Below, piece by piece: positions 12,020 to 20,752 of a stretch of 64,000 bases of DNA (its first letter is position 1; the number at the start of each line of letters is the position of its first letter). The DNA is from Cytophagales bacterium (GTDB taxonomy: Bacteria; Bacteroidota; Bacteroidia; Cytophagales; Cyclobacteriaceae). A model generated the notes under the pieces. It was not told the DNA's origin. It searched no databases and was given only the letters and a program-made list of their open reading frames with translations. The stretch spans positions 2,046,001 through 2,110,000 of the forward strand of contig JAWPMT010000004.1 in the NCBI GenBank assembly GCA_033344775.1, written 5' to 3'. The translations under genes and the position numbers were made by a program.

Positions 12020-13765
12020 TTATTTCAGGCTAATGTGCAGCTCTTCTAATTGATCTCCTGCAATATCCGATGGGGAATCAATCATCAAATCACGACCAGA
12101 ATTATTTTTTGGGAACGCGATAAAATCTCTTATGCTATCCTGTCCTCCAAATAGCGCACACAATCGGTCAAAACCGAAGGCAATACCACCATGAGGAGGT
12201 GCGCCGTATTGGAATGCTCCTAGCAGAAATCCGAACTGGTCCTGGGCCTCTTGCTCTGTGAAACCCAATGCTTTGAACATGCGTGATTGCACTTTACTAT
12301 CATGGATCCGAATCGATCCACCACCTACTTCTACCCCATTGATCACCAGATCATAGGCATTGGCATTTACATTGCCCGGGTCACTTTCCAGCTTTTCCAG
12401 GTCTGCAGGTATCGGAGAAGTAAATGGGTGGTGCATGGCGTGATAGCGTCCTGTTTCTTCATCCCATTCCAACAATGGAAAGTCAACGACCCACGCAACA
12501 GCTACTTTATCTTTATCTCTCAGACCAAGCCTTGAACCCATTTCCAATCGCAATTCATTCATTTGCTTGCGGGTGGCATCTTTGTCTCCTGCAAGAACAA
12601 GAATCAAATCGCCCGGGTTAGCTCCGCAAGCTGTTGCCCAATTTTTTAACTGATCCTGATCGTAGAATTTATCTACAGAAGACTTGAAAGACCCATCTTC
12701 ATTGCATTTGACATAAACCAGTCCCTTCGCTCCAATCTGAGGCCTTTTCACAAAATCAGTCAAGCCATCGATCTCCTTTCTCGTATAAGAAGCACAACCT
12801 GGCGCAGCAATGGACACTACCAACTCTGCCTGGTCAAAGACATTGAATCCTTTGTATTGAACGATCTCATTCAGTTCCGTGAAGGCCATATCAAATCGCA
12901 GGTCGGGTTTGTCCGATCCATATTTTTCCATGGCTTCTGCATAGGTGATATGTGGGAAGTCAGACAATTCGATTCCTTTGATTTCTTTATAGAAGAACTT
13001 GACCATGCCTTCAAACAGATTGAGCACATCATCTCGCTCTACGAAGGACATTTCACAGTCTATCTGGGTAAACTCAGGTTGACGGTCGGCTCGAAGGTCT
13101 TCATCTCTGAAGCATTTCACGATCTGGTAATAGCGATCAAAACCCGAAACCATCAGCAATTGCTTGAATGTCTGTGGCGACTGTGGCAAGGCATAAAATT
13201 GCCCTGGATTCATTCTGGAAGGCACCACAAAATCTCTGGCTCCTTCGGGTGTAGATTTGATCAGGTAAGGCGTTTCGACTTCCGTGAAGCTTTGGCTATC
13301 CAAATACTCCCGGGTCTTTTTCATCAACAAGTGACGTAACTCCAGGTTCTTTCTTACCGGCGCCCTTCGCAAATCGAGGTACCGGTACTTCATGCGAAGG
13401 TCCTCGCCTCCATCGGTATCATCCTTGATCAAAAAAGGAGGAACCATAGACGGATTGAGCACGGTCAATGTTTTTACCTTGATCTCAATTTCTCCGGTAG
13501 GGATTTTATCATTCTTCGACACGCGTTCAATCACTTCTCCCTCAGCTTGCAATACGAACTCACGCCCTACTTCTCTTGCCTGAGCAATGGCCGCAGCATC
13601 AGAAGTACTTTCATCAAACATCAATTGTGTGATCCCATACTTGTCTCGAAGATCAATCCAGACCATCCCTCCTTTGTCACGTAACAGCTGTACCCAACCG
13701 CATAACTTCACCGTTTTACCTTGATCTGAAATCCTTAACTCACCGCAATTGTGTGTCCTCAACAT
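12020..13765 (-). CDS. aspS: Aspartate-tRNA ligase
   Basis: Class II aminoacyl-tRNA synthetase charging tRNA-Asp. The 581-residue length and presence of the bacterial GAD insertion match the bacterial type. The N-terminal OB fold begins [17 protein letters not shown]; motif 2 is [17 protein letters not shown] and motif 3 is [10 protein letters not shown]. Whether it is discriminating cannot be decided here. A good TAnnTTTG -7 element lies 35-42 bp upstream of the start. No frameshift or missing motif. Confidence 0.98.
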   Translation of the reverse strand: MLRTHNCGELRISDQGKTVKLCGWVQLLRDKGGMVWIDLRDKYGITQLMFDESTSDAAAIAQAREVGREFVLQAEGEVIERVSKNDKIPTGEIEIKVKTLTVLNPSMVPPFLIKDDTDGGEDLRMKYRYLDLRRAPVRKNLELRHLLMKKTREYLDSQSFTEVETPYLIKSTPEGARDFVVPSRMNPGQFYALPQSPQTFKQLLMVSGFDRYYQIVKCFRDEDLRADRQPEFTQIDCEMSFVERDDVLNLFEGMVKFFYKEIKGIELSDFPHITYAEAMEKYGSDKPDLRFDMAFTELNEIVQYKGFNVFDQAELVVSIAAPGCASYTRKEIDGLTDFVKRPQIGAKGLVYVKCNEDGSFKSSVDKFYDQDQLKNWATACGANPGDLILVLAGDKDATRKQMNELRLEMGSRLGLRDKDKVAVAWVVDFPLLEWDEETGRYHAMHHPFTSPIPADLEKLESDPGNVNANAYDLVINGVEVGGGSIRIHDSKVQSRMFKALGFTEQEAQDQFGFLLGAFQYGAPPHGGIAFGFDRLCALFGGQDSIRDFIAFPKNNSGRDLMIDSPSDIAGDQLEELHISLK

Positions 13766-13799
13766 AATATCTACTCAATGGCACTTTAAAAATCAGCTG

Positions 13800-13807
13800 C
13801 AAAGTTA
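13800..13807 (-). promoter_or_regulatory. Candidate -7 element of aspS
   Basis: On the minus strand this reads TAACTTTG, a full match to the Bacteroidota TAnnTTTG box. It would start transcription about 28 bases before the aspS ATG at 13765. A clear -33 TTG at the usual distance is not obvious. Confidence 0.45.
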
Positions 13808-13940
13808 TCCAACCTGTGTTCTTGTAAAATGCCATGAGCCACTTTTGTGAAAGGAGTTTTTCATTGAGCTGTTTTGCATTCATCACAATTGTCCTTTTCC
13901 TGTTAGAAACCTGCTAAATTCGCGAGGCAAGACCTGCAAG

Positions 13941-14504
13941 TTGATGACCTACAATTTTATTCGGTGCATTGGCATCTTTTTCTTTTGCAATATCTGTTTT
14001 AGCACGCTGGGACAAGGACCGCTCAAGCGTGAAAAGATCACGGACAAAATCTCCATGATGATCCCATCAGATTTCATAGCGATGGTGGAAAGTGAACGCA
14101 ACCGAAAGTACCTTTCGACGAAAGAACCGATTGCATTGTATACCAACAATGACCGCACGGTAGACCTTGGGATCAACGAAACCAATAGCCTTTGGAGTAC
14201 AGGTGATCTCGCGATCTTGAAAGACTTTTACAAAGCCAATATCCTCAGTTTATATACCGAAGTTGCTTTTATTCAGGAGGAGTTAATTGAAATTGATGGT
14301 CGTTCTTTCATTGCTTTTGAGTTCAATTCCAAAGTGGTAGATGACAGGGGATTGGGAAAACCCATTGCCAAATACACTTACATTCTCTATACGATACGAG
14401 AAGAACGGGTACTCTTATTCAACTTTTCGGCTCCTTTCCGATACCGGCAAGCCTGGCAACCGGTGGCGAGGGACATGATGAATAGCATTCGAATCAAAAA
14501 GTAA
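13941..14504 (+). CDS. Secreted protein of unknown function (PsbP/DcrB-like shape)
   Basis: A 187-residue product with a signal peptide (IGIFFFCNICFSTLGQ). The mature protein reads like a small alpha/beta domain: KISMMIPSDFIAM, DLGINETNSLW, then IDGRSFIAFEF, YTYILYTIREERVLLFNFSA and a final DMMNSIRIK. That order (hydrophobic 'I-P-x-x-F' opening, 'FxFxSP'-like strand, terminal 'SIRI' helix) recalls the PsbP/DcrB-like fold, but this is only a resemblance. It overlaps tadA by one base (TAATG), so the two are translationally coupled. Confidence 0.7.
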   Translation: MMTYNFIRCIGIFFFCNICFSTLGQGPLKREKITDKISMMIPSDFIAMVESERNRKYLSTKEPIALYTNNDRTVDLGINETNSLWSTGDLAILKDFYKANILSLYTEVAFIQEELIEIDGRSFIAFEFNSKVVDDRGLGKPIAKYTYILYTIREERVLLFNFSAPFRYRQAWQPVARDMMNSIRIKK

Positions 14505-14959
14505 TGGCACTAGGCGTCCATAGCGATGAACATTTCATGAAGCAAGCCCTGCTTGAAGCAGAAAAAGCGAGCGAAACGGGTGAAATACCCGTCGGAGTGG
14601 TCATTGTCGCTAATAATCGCATCATTGCCAAGGCTCATAATCAGGTAGAGCAGCTTCAGGATGTTACCGCACACGCGGAAATGGTTGCATTGACTTCTGC
14701 ACAGAACTATCTCGGTGCAAAATACCTGTCTGATTGCCGGATGTTCGTCACTTTAGAACCGTGTGTCATGTGTGCAGGTGCCTTGTACTGGTCACAAATC
14801 GGCGAGCTTATCGTGGGAGCTCGGGATGAAAAGCGCGGATATTCCCGACATGAAGAATTATTGATCCATCCGAAAACCAATGTGCGATGGGATGTGTTGA
14901 AAGGAGAGTGTGAGTCATTGATCACCGGATTTTTCCAAAGAATGAGAAATAAGGATTAA
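14504..14959 (+). CDS. tadA: tRNA adenosine(34) deaminase
   Basis: TadA deaminates the wobble adenosine of tRNA-Arg(ACG) to inosine. The 151-residue protein has the zinc-deaminase core complete: His57-Ala-Glu59 (TAHAEMVAL) and Cys87-x-x-Cys90 (LEPCVMC), with EIPVGVVIV before them. The GARDEKRGYSR segment is also typical of TadA. The start ATG overlaps the previous stop. A guanine or cytosine deaminase is the main alternative but the length and the C-terminal FFQRMR end favour TadA. Confidence 0.92.
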   Translation: MALGVHSDEHFMKQALLEAEKASETGEIPVGVVIVANNRIIAKAHNQVEQLQDVTAHAEMVALTSAQNYLGAKYLSDCRMFVTLEPCVMCAGALYWSQIGELIVGARDEKRGYSRHEELLIHPKTNVRWDVLKGECESLITGFFQRMRNKD

Positions 14960-15022
14960 TTCTCAGGATGTATTTTAACTTCACATATCAATTCATATAT
15001 CAGCAATTAATAACTTAAAACT

Positions 15023-15625
15023 ATGGCATTTGAATTACCCTCTCTTCCATACGCAAACGACGCGCTTGAGCCTCATATAGATGCAAGAACCATGGAGATT
15101 CACCACGATAAGCACCACGCGGCTTACGTATCGAAACTCAACGCGGCCATCGCAGGCACCGACATGGAAGGCAAAGACCTGGACACCTTGATGAAAGAAA
15201 ACACTGATCATGCAGGTGTTAGAAATAATGGTGGTGGGCACTGGAACCACACCTTATTCTGGAGCATCATGGGCCCTAATGGCGGTGGTGAACCGACTGG
15301 TGCACTAGCTGACGCAATCAATGCTGCATTCGGATCATTCGATGGTTTCAAAGAGCAATTCAGCAACGCTGCTGCAACAAGATTCGGCTCAGGCTGGGCT
15401 TGGCTTTGTGTAGTAGATGGCAAACTGGAAGTTTGTTCTTCAGCTAATCAGGACAATCCATTGATGCCAGGCATCGGTTGCGGAGGAACTCCTATCCTAG
15501 GACTGGATGTTTGGGAGCATGCTTACTACCTGAACTATCAGAACAGAAGACCTGACTACATCGGAGCATTCTTCAACGTGATCAACTGGGAAGAAGTAAC
15601 CAAAAGATACGAGGCGGCGCTGTAA
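15023..15625 (+). CDS. sodA: Superoxide dismutase, Mn-type
   Basis: Converts superoxide to hydrogen peroxide and oxygen in the cytoplasm (no signal peptide). In the 200-residue sequence the metal ligands are His27 (EIHHDKHH), His76 (GHWNHTLFW), Asp162 and His166 ([12 protein letters not shown]). SANQDNPLM before [15 protein letters not shown] is closer to the Mn-enzyme pattern than to Fe-enzymes, but cambialistic activity cannot be excluded. Followed by a strong nested terminator. Confidence 0.95.
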   Translation: MAFELPSLPYANDALEPHIDARTMEIHHDKHHAAYVSKLNAAIAGTDMEGKDLDTLMKENTDHAGVRNNGGGHWNHTLFWSIMGPNGGGEPTGALADAINAAFGSFDGFKEQFSNAAATRFGSGWAWLCVVDGKLEVCSSANQDNPLMPGIGCGGTPILGLDVWEHAYYLNYQNRRPDYIGAFFNVINWEEVTKRYEAAL

Positions 15626-15651
15626 GCACACTTCGTAAAGTATATTTTAAT

Positions 15652-15696
15652 CCCAACCCAATCCCGATCACTATCGGGATATCGGGTTGGGTTTTT
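15652..15696 (+). terminator. Nested-hairpin terminator after sodA; little else to 15975
   Basis: Outer stem CCCAACCC (15652-15659) / GGGTTGGG (15684-15691) encloses a second perfect hairpin ATCCCGAT (15661-15668) / ATCGGGAT (15673-15680) and ends in a T-run. The inner palindrome recurs in the terminator near 19.97 kb. The rest of the gene-free stretch 15697-15975 shows no gene; it must hold the promoter for the lipoprotein gene at 15976. Confidence 0.85.
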
Positions 15697-15975
15697 ATTT
15701 GTTGTCGGTTTGAGCTTCATTCAAGAGTACTTTAATCAGCATGAGTAATCACCTAGTACCATTTCAATCGAACAGGTTTTCTGTCTCAGATTAATCAGCA
15801 GGAACATGTTTACGGCTTTAGCAGTCCAGATCTGGTTTTAGGAAACTACTGTATGCAATTCAGAAATTAGGAAGTCCGCATCCCGTGCAGTTTCCATTAT
15901 TTCGTTCCTAAGTCATCTATTATTATTTGTAACGCTAATAGTTGACTATAAATAACCTAAAACACATTTATCAAA

Positions 15976-16689
15976 ATGGAACGAATATTAAGAAAACAAA
16001 AGCTGAGCATAAAAGTGCTGGCTGTGATTGTATTAACAACCATTTTCACTGCCTGCGAAGACAGTGAAATACTGGACCAACCTTCGGACATCTATGAAGT
16101 CACTCATCACTATGAATTCAATTCCAATATATATTCTATAGTCTATGAATTGAATAATGAGCATCAGGTATTGAGTGCTCATAGTGATTCTGAAGGACTT
16201 AAAAGCTTTCAAGAATTCTACAAACAGGACGAAGGAGGTCTGTTGGTGGTAGAGCAGGTAAGCGCTAATGGGAAAGAAGTGTATTTCAAATACATTGCTG
16301 CCTCAGAGCGAAAAGATGAAGGTACTATTTCTGGCCGAATGGAGTGTACGGACTGGTTCGATCCGGGAACAGCTTCTTATAACTTCTACCGTCACATAAA
16401 TTTTGTCGACGAGCTAGTAGCACTTCGAAAGACAAATACCCGATACTTTCAGGATCAATGGCTAGGCAACGACAATGATCAAATTTCCTCTTTTCGTCTA
16501 GGCAATAGATCTGAGTTGCACATTTTCGAGCATTCATGTTTTTTCGGAGGGGAATATCCGTTTCGATCTGATATTAGCAACCTTCATCATGTGCTCATCG
16601 GGTACCAAATCAGCGCGAACGGAAACGTTACTCCAGTCGTTCGTGACCTCAATGATTGGATTTCATCATTGAAAGGCTGGTCATATTAA
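15976..16689 (+). CDS. Lipoprotein of unknown function
   Basis: A 237-residue protein with a lipoprotein signal (VLAVIVLTTIFTACED, Cys about residue 27). No known family was recognised. The mature part is rich in aromatic residues and acidic turns, with YEVTHHYEF, VYFKYIAASERKDEG and RLGNRSELHIFEHSCFFGG. Two Cys (in MECTDW and HSCFFGG) could pair. Monocistronic, preceded by 280 bp of non-coding DNA and closed by a terminator at 16739. Confidence 0.65.
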   Translation: MERILRKQKLSIKVLAVIVLTTIFTACEDSEILDQPSDIYEVTHHYEFNSNIYSIVYELNNEHQVLSAHSDSEGLKSFQEFYKQDEGGLLVVEQVSANGKEVYFKYIAASERKDEGTISGRMECTDWFDPGTASYNFYRHINFVDELVALRKTNTRYFQDQWLGNDNDQISSFRLGNRSELHIFEHSCFFGGEYPFRSDISNLHHVLIGYQISANGNVTPVVRDLNDWISSLKGWSY

Positions 16690-16738
16690 TCACATGTCAG
16701 TCTAACTCAAATACTTGAAATAACAGGGTGAGTTAATC

Positions 16739-16770
16739 AGGACTTATCGCCATTGTGATAAGTCCTTTCC
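16739..16770 (+). terminator. Terminator after the 15976 lipoprotein gene
   Basis: AGGACTTATC (16739-16748) and GATAAGTCCT (16757-16766) form a perfect 10-bp stem with an 8-nt loop, then TTCCC. The T-run is interrupted. Confidence 0.7.
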
Positions 16771-16783
16771 CTTTTGGTGTTCG

Positions 16784-16791
16784 TAATTTTG
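16784..16791 (+). promoter_or_regulatory. Candidate -7 element very close to a start codon
   Basis: TAATTTTG matches TAnnTTTG and ends 7 bases before the ATG at 16799, so the transcript could be leaderless or nearly so. No -33 TTG at a good distance was found. Confidence 0.3.
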
Positions 16792-16798
16792 CTGTTAT

Positions 16799-17260
16799 AT
16801 GGCAAACGAAAACCTTTCACGGAATACGCAACTCATTAAGCGGCTAAAAAAGAAAAAGCCAAAAGACCTGGATGATCAGTTCAGTGAATTGCACGATGAG
16901 GTTTTTGAAACAACAGACTGCCTGACCTGCGCCAACTGCTGCAAAACGACCAGCCCTATTTTTTTACCCACAGATATTTCAAGGGTCTCTAAAAGATTAG
17001 GGATTCGACCTGCGGAATTTCATGATCGCTATTTGAAAACAGATGAAGATGGTGATTTTGTATTGACTCAGGCCCCATGCCCTTTCCTATTAGATGACAA
17101 CACCTGTGAAGTCTATGATGTTCGACCTAAAGCCTGCCGCGAATATCCGCACACCAATCGTAAGCGCATGCATCAGATCCTGAACCTGACCCTGAAAAAT
17201 TCCACTATTTGCCCGGCGGTTGACGAGATTTTAGGTAAGCTTGAAAAGGTATACGCATGA
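16799..17260 (+). CDS. YkgJ-type cysteine-cluster protein
   Basis: A 153-residue protein of the YkgJ (UPF0153) family, thought to bind a metal or Fe-S centre through conserved Cys. The clusters are CLTCANCCK (residues about 41-49), APCPFLLDDNTCEVYDVRP and ACREYPH near 95-122. The role of the family is not firmly established. Its 3' end overlaps the AlkD-like gene by 4 bp (ATGA), so the two are coupled. Confidence 0.85.
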   Translation: MANENLSRNTQLIKRLKKKKPKDLDDQFSELHDEVFETTDCLTCANCCKTTSPIFLPTDISRVSKRLGIRPAEFHDRYLKTDEDGDFVLTQAPCPFLLDDNTCEVYDVRPKACREYPHTNRKRMHQILNLTLKNSTICPAVDEILGKLEKVYA

Positions 17261-17949
17261 CAACCCAAGAAGTCATCAAGGCACTCCGAGCATTGGGGAC
17301 AGAGCACCACCGCAACCAATTCGCACGCTTCGGAATTGTTGCATCAGAAGCCTTCGGCGTAAAAAGTCCGGACATCCAAAAGCTGGCCAAACAAATTGGC
17401 AAGAACCATGAATTAGCTGTACAGTTATTTGAAGAACCGCACCACGAAGCCAAGTTGATCACCGCCTTTCTGGCCGAACCTAAACTATTGACGAAAGAAT
17501 TGATGGACCATTGGGCAAGCCAGGTTTATTCCTGGGACCTCTGTGACAACCTATGCATGCACTTGTTCCGAAGGAGCCCATTGGCTGAAGAGGTTGCTTA
17601 TCAATGGGTCATGGATGATCGTGAATTTGTCAGGAGATGCGGTCTGGTGTTGATGACCTCCTTGTCCATCCACAATAAAAAGGCCAGCAACGAATGGTTG
17701 TTAAAATACATTGAAGCTGCTACTCCATACGTCACAGATGAACGGAACTTTGTCAAGAAAGCCGTTAGCTGGTTATTGAGAAGCCAAGGCAAACGCAACC
17801 TGACATTGAGAACAACTATCCTCGAAAAATGCGATCAAATAGCAACTAAACACCCGACCAGCAAATCCGTCATATGGATCATCAGTGATGTAAGGAGAGA
17901 ATTGATGAAAAAGGAAGTATTAGAAAGATTGGAGAGAAAGGAAGGATAG
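17257..17949 (+). CDS. DNA alkylation repair protein, AlkD-like HEAT-repeat family
   Basis: A 230-residue all-helical protein of the AlkD family, DNA glycosylases that release N3- and N7-alkylated purines without base flipping. Family features: FARFGIVASEAFGVKSPDIQ at the N-terminus, VYSWDLCDNL (the Trp-Asp of the active cleft), DREFVRRCGLVL, and TDERNFVKKAVSWLLR near the C-terminus. Coupled to the YkgJ-type gene upstream by an ATGA overlap. Confidence 0.88.
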   Translation: MTTQEVIKALRALGTEHHRNQFARFGIVASEAFGVKSPDIQKLAKQIGKNHELAVQLFEEPHHEAKLITAFLAEPKLLTKELMDHWASQVYSWDLCDNLCMHLFRRSPLAEEVAYQWVMDDREFVRRCGLVLMTSLSIHNKKASNEWLLKYIEAATPYVTDERNFVKKAVSWLLRSQGKRNLTLRTTILEKCDQIATKHPTSKSVIWIISDVRRELMKKEVLERLERKEG

Positions 17950-18274
17950 CTCAGTTCGAGCCTTCGACCCGACTCAACTGATTTCCAAGATAGTCATGAT
18001 CGAGCTGGTTTTTCCGGCTGCAATCCCTAGAAATAGACATCACTCGGCCTTGGTAGCCGAGCGATTACAAGATTTTCAGCTGTAAAGACTGATAGGTGGT
18101 TCATTTTGGCCAGTGAACTACTTATGAACCAGTTGAACTACTTATCTGAAATCTTTATTAGAGTGCATTTGTTAAGGGTACGGTATTTATTAGGATTAAT
18201 ACTAAGGTAGACCTATTTCATGTAAAAAGCCCCTGAGTGAATCGGAGGCTTCCCACTTAATGTATAGAGAAAGG
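17950..18274. other. 325-bp gap with a weak terminator
   Basis: No gene is supported. Near 18227-18251 AAGCC and GGCTT pair imperfectly; on the minus strand a T-run follows, so this may end transcription of the minus-strand pair that stops at 18275. Base composition drops in GC from here into the islet. Confidence 0.35.
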
Positions 18275-18823
18275 TTAATTAGTTGCTCTGTCCTTGTTTG
18301 CAATTCCATATATCGCTTTCAGTAATTGAATTTCGTCAAATATTACTTCTCGATTTGCTCCATCTTGGCTATACAGAAAATCATCAGAGTTTATACTTAA
18401 ACTAAAAAAGTTGTTGCCTTTTTTCTTTATCATAAAAACTGTTAGTTTGATCGAACTTGAATAGTCCAAACATGTAACCATATAGTTTTTAGAGTCTATA
18501 GTAGAGATTAATTTCTGCACTTTATCCTGACATTTATTGTCAATTAACAAGTGCTCTGAATTACTTCGTTGTGAATTAAATAACACCAATCCATCGTCTT
18601 CAGAATAAACTCTAATAAGCCTATTAGTTTTACCAGATCGAATTTCAAAAACAAGAATATCTAAGTCTCTTTTACTTTGAGCAAAATCATCCAGTTTTTC
18701 GTCAAACTCTTTGAAGTTTTTGGAATTTAAGACAATAGGTTCCTTTAATTCTAAAATCCTACATTCACTTTCAGAACTGAATAATGATACATTCAAAAAC
18801 AAAACAATATTTAATAAAACCAT
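18275..18823 (-). CDS. Putative secreted protein, possible immunity partner of the HExxH gene
   Basis: A 182-residue product with a hydrophobic N-terminus (VLLNIVLFLNVSLF) like a signal peptide. No family was recognised. The body alternates short strands and helices (LDILVFEIRSGKTNRLIRVY, LTVFMIKKKGNNFFSLSI) and has three Cys (ECRIL, NKCQD, TCLDY). It starts 2 bp after the stop of the upstream toxin-like gene and shares its low GC. That position is where an immunity gene would sit in a polymorphic toxin locus, but the role is inference. Codon use is much more AT-rich than that of housekeeping neighbours. Confidence 0.6.
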   Translation of the reverse strand: MVLLNIVLFLNVSLFSSESECRILELKEPIVLNSKNFKEFDEKLDDFAQSKRDLDILVFEIRSGKTNRLIRVYSEDDGLVLFNSQRSNSEHLLIDNKCQDKVQKLISTIDSKNYMVTCLDYSSSIKLTVFMIKKKGNNFFSLSINSDDFLYSQDGANREVIFDEIQLLKAIYGIANKDRATN

Positions 18824-18825
18824 AC

Positions 18826-19344
18826 CTAATTACCTTTCTTTTTGTAATAACGATAACCATCCTTAATTACATTAACTGGAGGATGTGTTGAAATAGTTGG
18901 TACTCCGTTCACTACTCTTGATTTAGGAATATTTGAATATACTTTTCTAAGACCAAAACGCTTCTGTTTTGGATCATACTCTGCTCTGATTATATTCTCT
19001 ACATGAGAGGCTTCTTTTTCTTCATTGATGAGATGTTGTTCAAGATTTTCATTGAGCTTGTTAGTAATTTCTTCAGGAGAATCATTTAAAAAATCAATAT
19101 TACTATTATCAATTTTTGAAACTTCACCAGCATCAAATCTACTGGCATGAGCCTCTTCATGTCCATCGACGTACACCACATCCGTTTGCACCATTTGAGG
19201 ATAGTTCTGCTCATGGATCAGTGCACCAGAGATCGTATCTCTGGCCGTCAGGGTCTGGACGTAGTTCTGGGTGGTGGTTTGGGCAGTGGTGAAGTTGGTT
19301 ATCAATAAGAGACTTAGCAGGAATAAAATCTTTTGTGGAGACAC
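18826..19344 (-). CDS. Rhs-type N-terminus fused to an HExxH peptidase-like domain (probable collapsed toxin)
   Basis: The 172-residue protein starts with a signal peptide (KILFLLSLLLITNFTTAQ) and TQNYVQTLTA...VVYVDG, which resembles the opening of Bacteroidota Rhs/YD-repeat proteins (DUF6443-like: QNYxxT, then VxYxDGLGRP). At residue 62 the sequence switches to HEEAHASRF (His62-Glu63-x-x-His66, a zincin motif), followed by EEKEASHVENIIRAEY (108-123), FGLRKVYS and a basic tail, an order seen in M91-like effector peptidases. The DNA changes at the same point from GC-moderate (19165-19330) to AT-rich. It looks like the two ends of a once long toxin joined by deletion of the repeats. Activity uncertain. 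Confidence 0.6.
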   Translation of the reverse strand: MSPQKILFLLSLLLITNFTTAQTTTQNYVQTLTARDTISGALIHEQNYPQMVQTDVVYVDGHEEAHASRFDAGEVSKIDNSNIDFLNDSPEEITNKLNENLEQHLINEEKEASHVENIIRAEYDPKQKRFGLRKVYSNIPKSRVVNGVPTISTHPPVNVIKDGYRYYKKKGN

Positions 19345-19633
19345 AAAAGAGGGCCTTTCAAAAAACCTTTTGGTGATAACACCGAAGAGGGCTTGATTAC
19401 ATTAGTTGATTTGGTCGGTAACATGCGGTTTTGTGTAATACACTCACAAGTTCCGCTAATTACCAGACTATTTCACCTACAACTTCATGAACGTATCAAA
19501 AAACTTCATGTAAGTAACGGATTTGCCAATGAAAGGATAACGGTTTTATCTTTTCACCTCCCGCTTTGCCAAGCTTAACAAGTAAATGTCCTCCAATGGG
19601 AATCTTTTCCTTCTCACATTATGTTGACAGGAC

Positions 19634-19942
19634 ATGATTACCTGCTTTGTAAAGTATGTCCTTGATCCCACTATGATCAACGATTTTGAGACCTATGGCG
19701 AAATGTGGATACCGCTCGTCAACAAGTTTGGCGGCCAGCATCTGGGTTATTTCCTGCCACATGAAGGCGCCAATAATATTGGATATGCCCTATTCAATTT
19801 TCCTTCCTTGGCAACTTATGAAAAGTATCGAACAGACAGCATGAAAGATCCTGATTGTATCGCTGCCTATCAATATGCGGAAGAAACGAATTGCATCATC
19901 AGCTATGAGCGTAGTTTTCTCAAGCCGCTTGACAACAAATAG
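19634..19942 (+). CDS. NIPSNAP family protein
   Basis: A 102-residue dimeric alpha+beta-barrel-like protein: CFVKYVLDPTMINDFETYG, WIPLVNKFGGQHLGYFLPHEG, then YALFNFPSLATYEKYR. These match NIPSNAP proteins, whose bacterial role is not settled. Monocistronic; the 289 bp upstream (19345-19633) holds only a doubtful 81-codon frame, and a strong terminator follows. Confidence 0.88.
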   Translation: MITCFVKYVLDPTMINDFETYGEMWIPLVNKFGGQHLGYFLPHEGANNIGYALFNFPSLATYEKYRTDSMKDPDCIAAYQYAEETNCIISYERSFLKPLDNK

Positions 19943-19951
19943 AAATAAAAA

Positions 19952-20007
19952 AGCCTGTCCCGACATCCCGATTCCCGATGGTTATCGGGATGGGGCCAGG
20001 ACAGGCT
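19952..20007. terminator. Nested-hairpin bidirectional terminator
   Basis: Outer stem AGCCTGTCC (19952-19960) / GGACAGGCT (19999-20007) encloses ATCCCGAT (19965-19972) / ATCGGGAT (19984-19991). It separates the NIPSNAP stop (+) from the outer-membrane protein stop (-). The inner hairpin is the same 8-mer pair as in the sodA terminator. Confidence 0.85.
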
Positions 20008-20032
20008 CTTGATATTCTTATTTAATTAACGC

Positions 20033-20626
20033 TTATCCTTTCTTCAGGAAAGCATATCCAATTGACAATTGGAATGTTGTGTTCTTGATAGATTCAGAAA
20101 TGGCAGATACGTCATTATTATCAGATACTCCTATGATGTATCGTGCAGTGATATCGAGACCAAAAGGCGCATCGAAACCAGCCCCAATCGCGATACTCAA
20201 ATCAGAATCCTTCAAGGTATCACTAGCATTGTCCCCGTTAATTCTCCCTACTGTTCCAGCCAGCAATCCAAATTGAGGACCAGCCTGCACATTCAAAGGA
20301 ATCAAAGGCAATGGATAAAACTTAACCATTACCGGAATATTGATATAAGTCAGATCCAGGTTATCACTATTAACTGTAGTAAATCTGGTGAAAGAATAAA
20401 GTGCTTCAGGCTGTACAGCAAAAGCTGTGAATTTAAAGCTTGCATAAGCACCTACCAGATAACCTGATGCCTTATCATTGGCGTTGCCTACATTCAAGTC
20501 ATCCAAACCAAAGGCACTCGCGGAGGGGAAGTTCAACCCAACTTTAAGGCCTGCTTTCAATTCTTGTGCTTGTACTCCGCAAACTCCGACGAAAGCCAAA
20601 GCAAGTAATAATGTAATTTTTTTCAT
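20033..20626 (-). CDS. Outer-membrane beta-barrel protein (PorT/OmpW-like size)
   Basis: A 197-residue protein with a signal peptide cut after VQAQ (ITLLLALAFVGVCGVQAQ). The mature part is a small beta barrel: ELKAGLKVGLNFPSASAF at the start, YLVGAYASFKFTAFAVQPEALYSF in the middle and the aromatic-rich LSIGYAFLKKG end. It belongs to the outer membrane beta-barrel family common in Bacteroidota; substrate or role is unknown. Monocistronic. Confidence 0.85.
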   Translation of the reverse strand: MKKITLLLALAFVGVCGVQAQELKAGLKVGLNFPSASAFGLDDLNVGNANDKASGYLVGAYASFKFTAFAVQPEALYSFTRFTTVNSDNLDLTYINIPVMVKFYPLPLIPLNVQAGPQFGLLAGTVGRINGDNASDTLKDSDLSIAIGAGFDAPFGLDITARYIIGVSDNNDVSAISESIKNTTFQLSIGYAFLKKG

Positions 20627-20752
20627 ATTCCTCTGTTTTTGACCGGAACAAAATAGCTGGTGAAAATAATTGTATTAAAGAATCCACCGTCCCGATGCAC
20701 CAAAAATAGGTAATCTCGACGGATAAGTAGAAAACCTGCTAGATTTAGGCTC

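Noticed and set aside
17950-18060. Repeated GTTCGAGCC/TTCGACC words that recall a tRNA T-arm
   Set aside because: No acceptor stem, D-arm or anticodon arm could be built around them.
19333-19578. Plus-strand frame of 81 codons next to the toxin-like gene
   Set aside because: No family features; it overlaps the start of the minus-strand gene and has the composition of chance coding.
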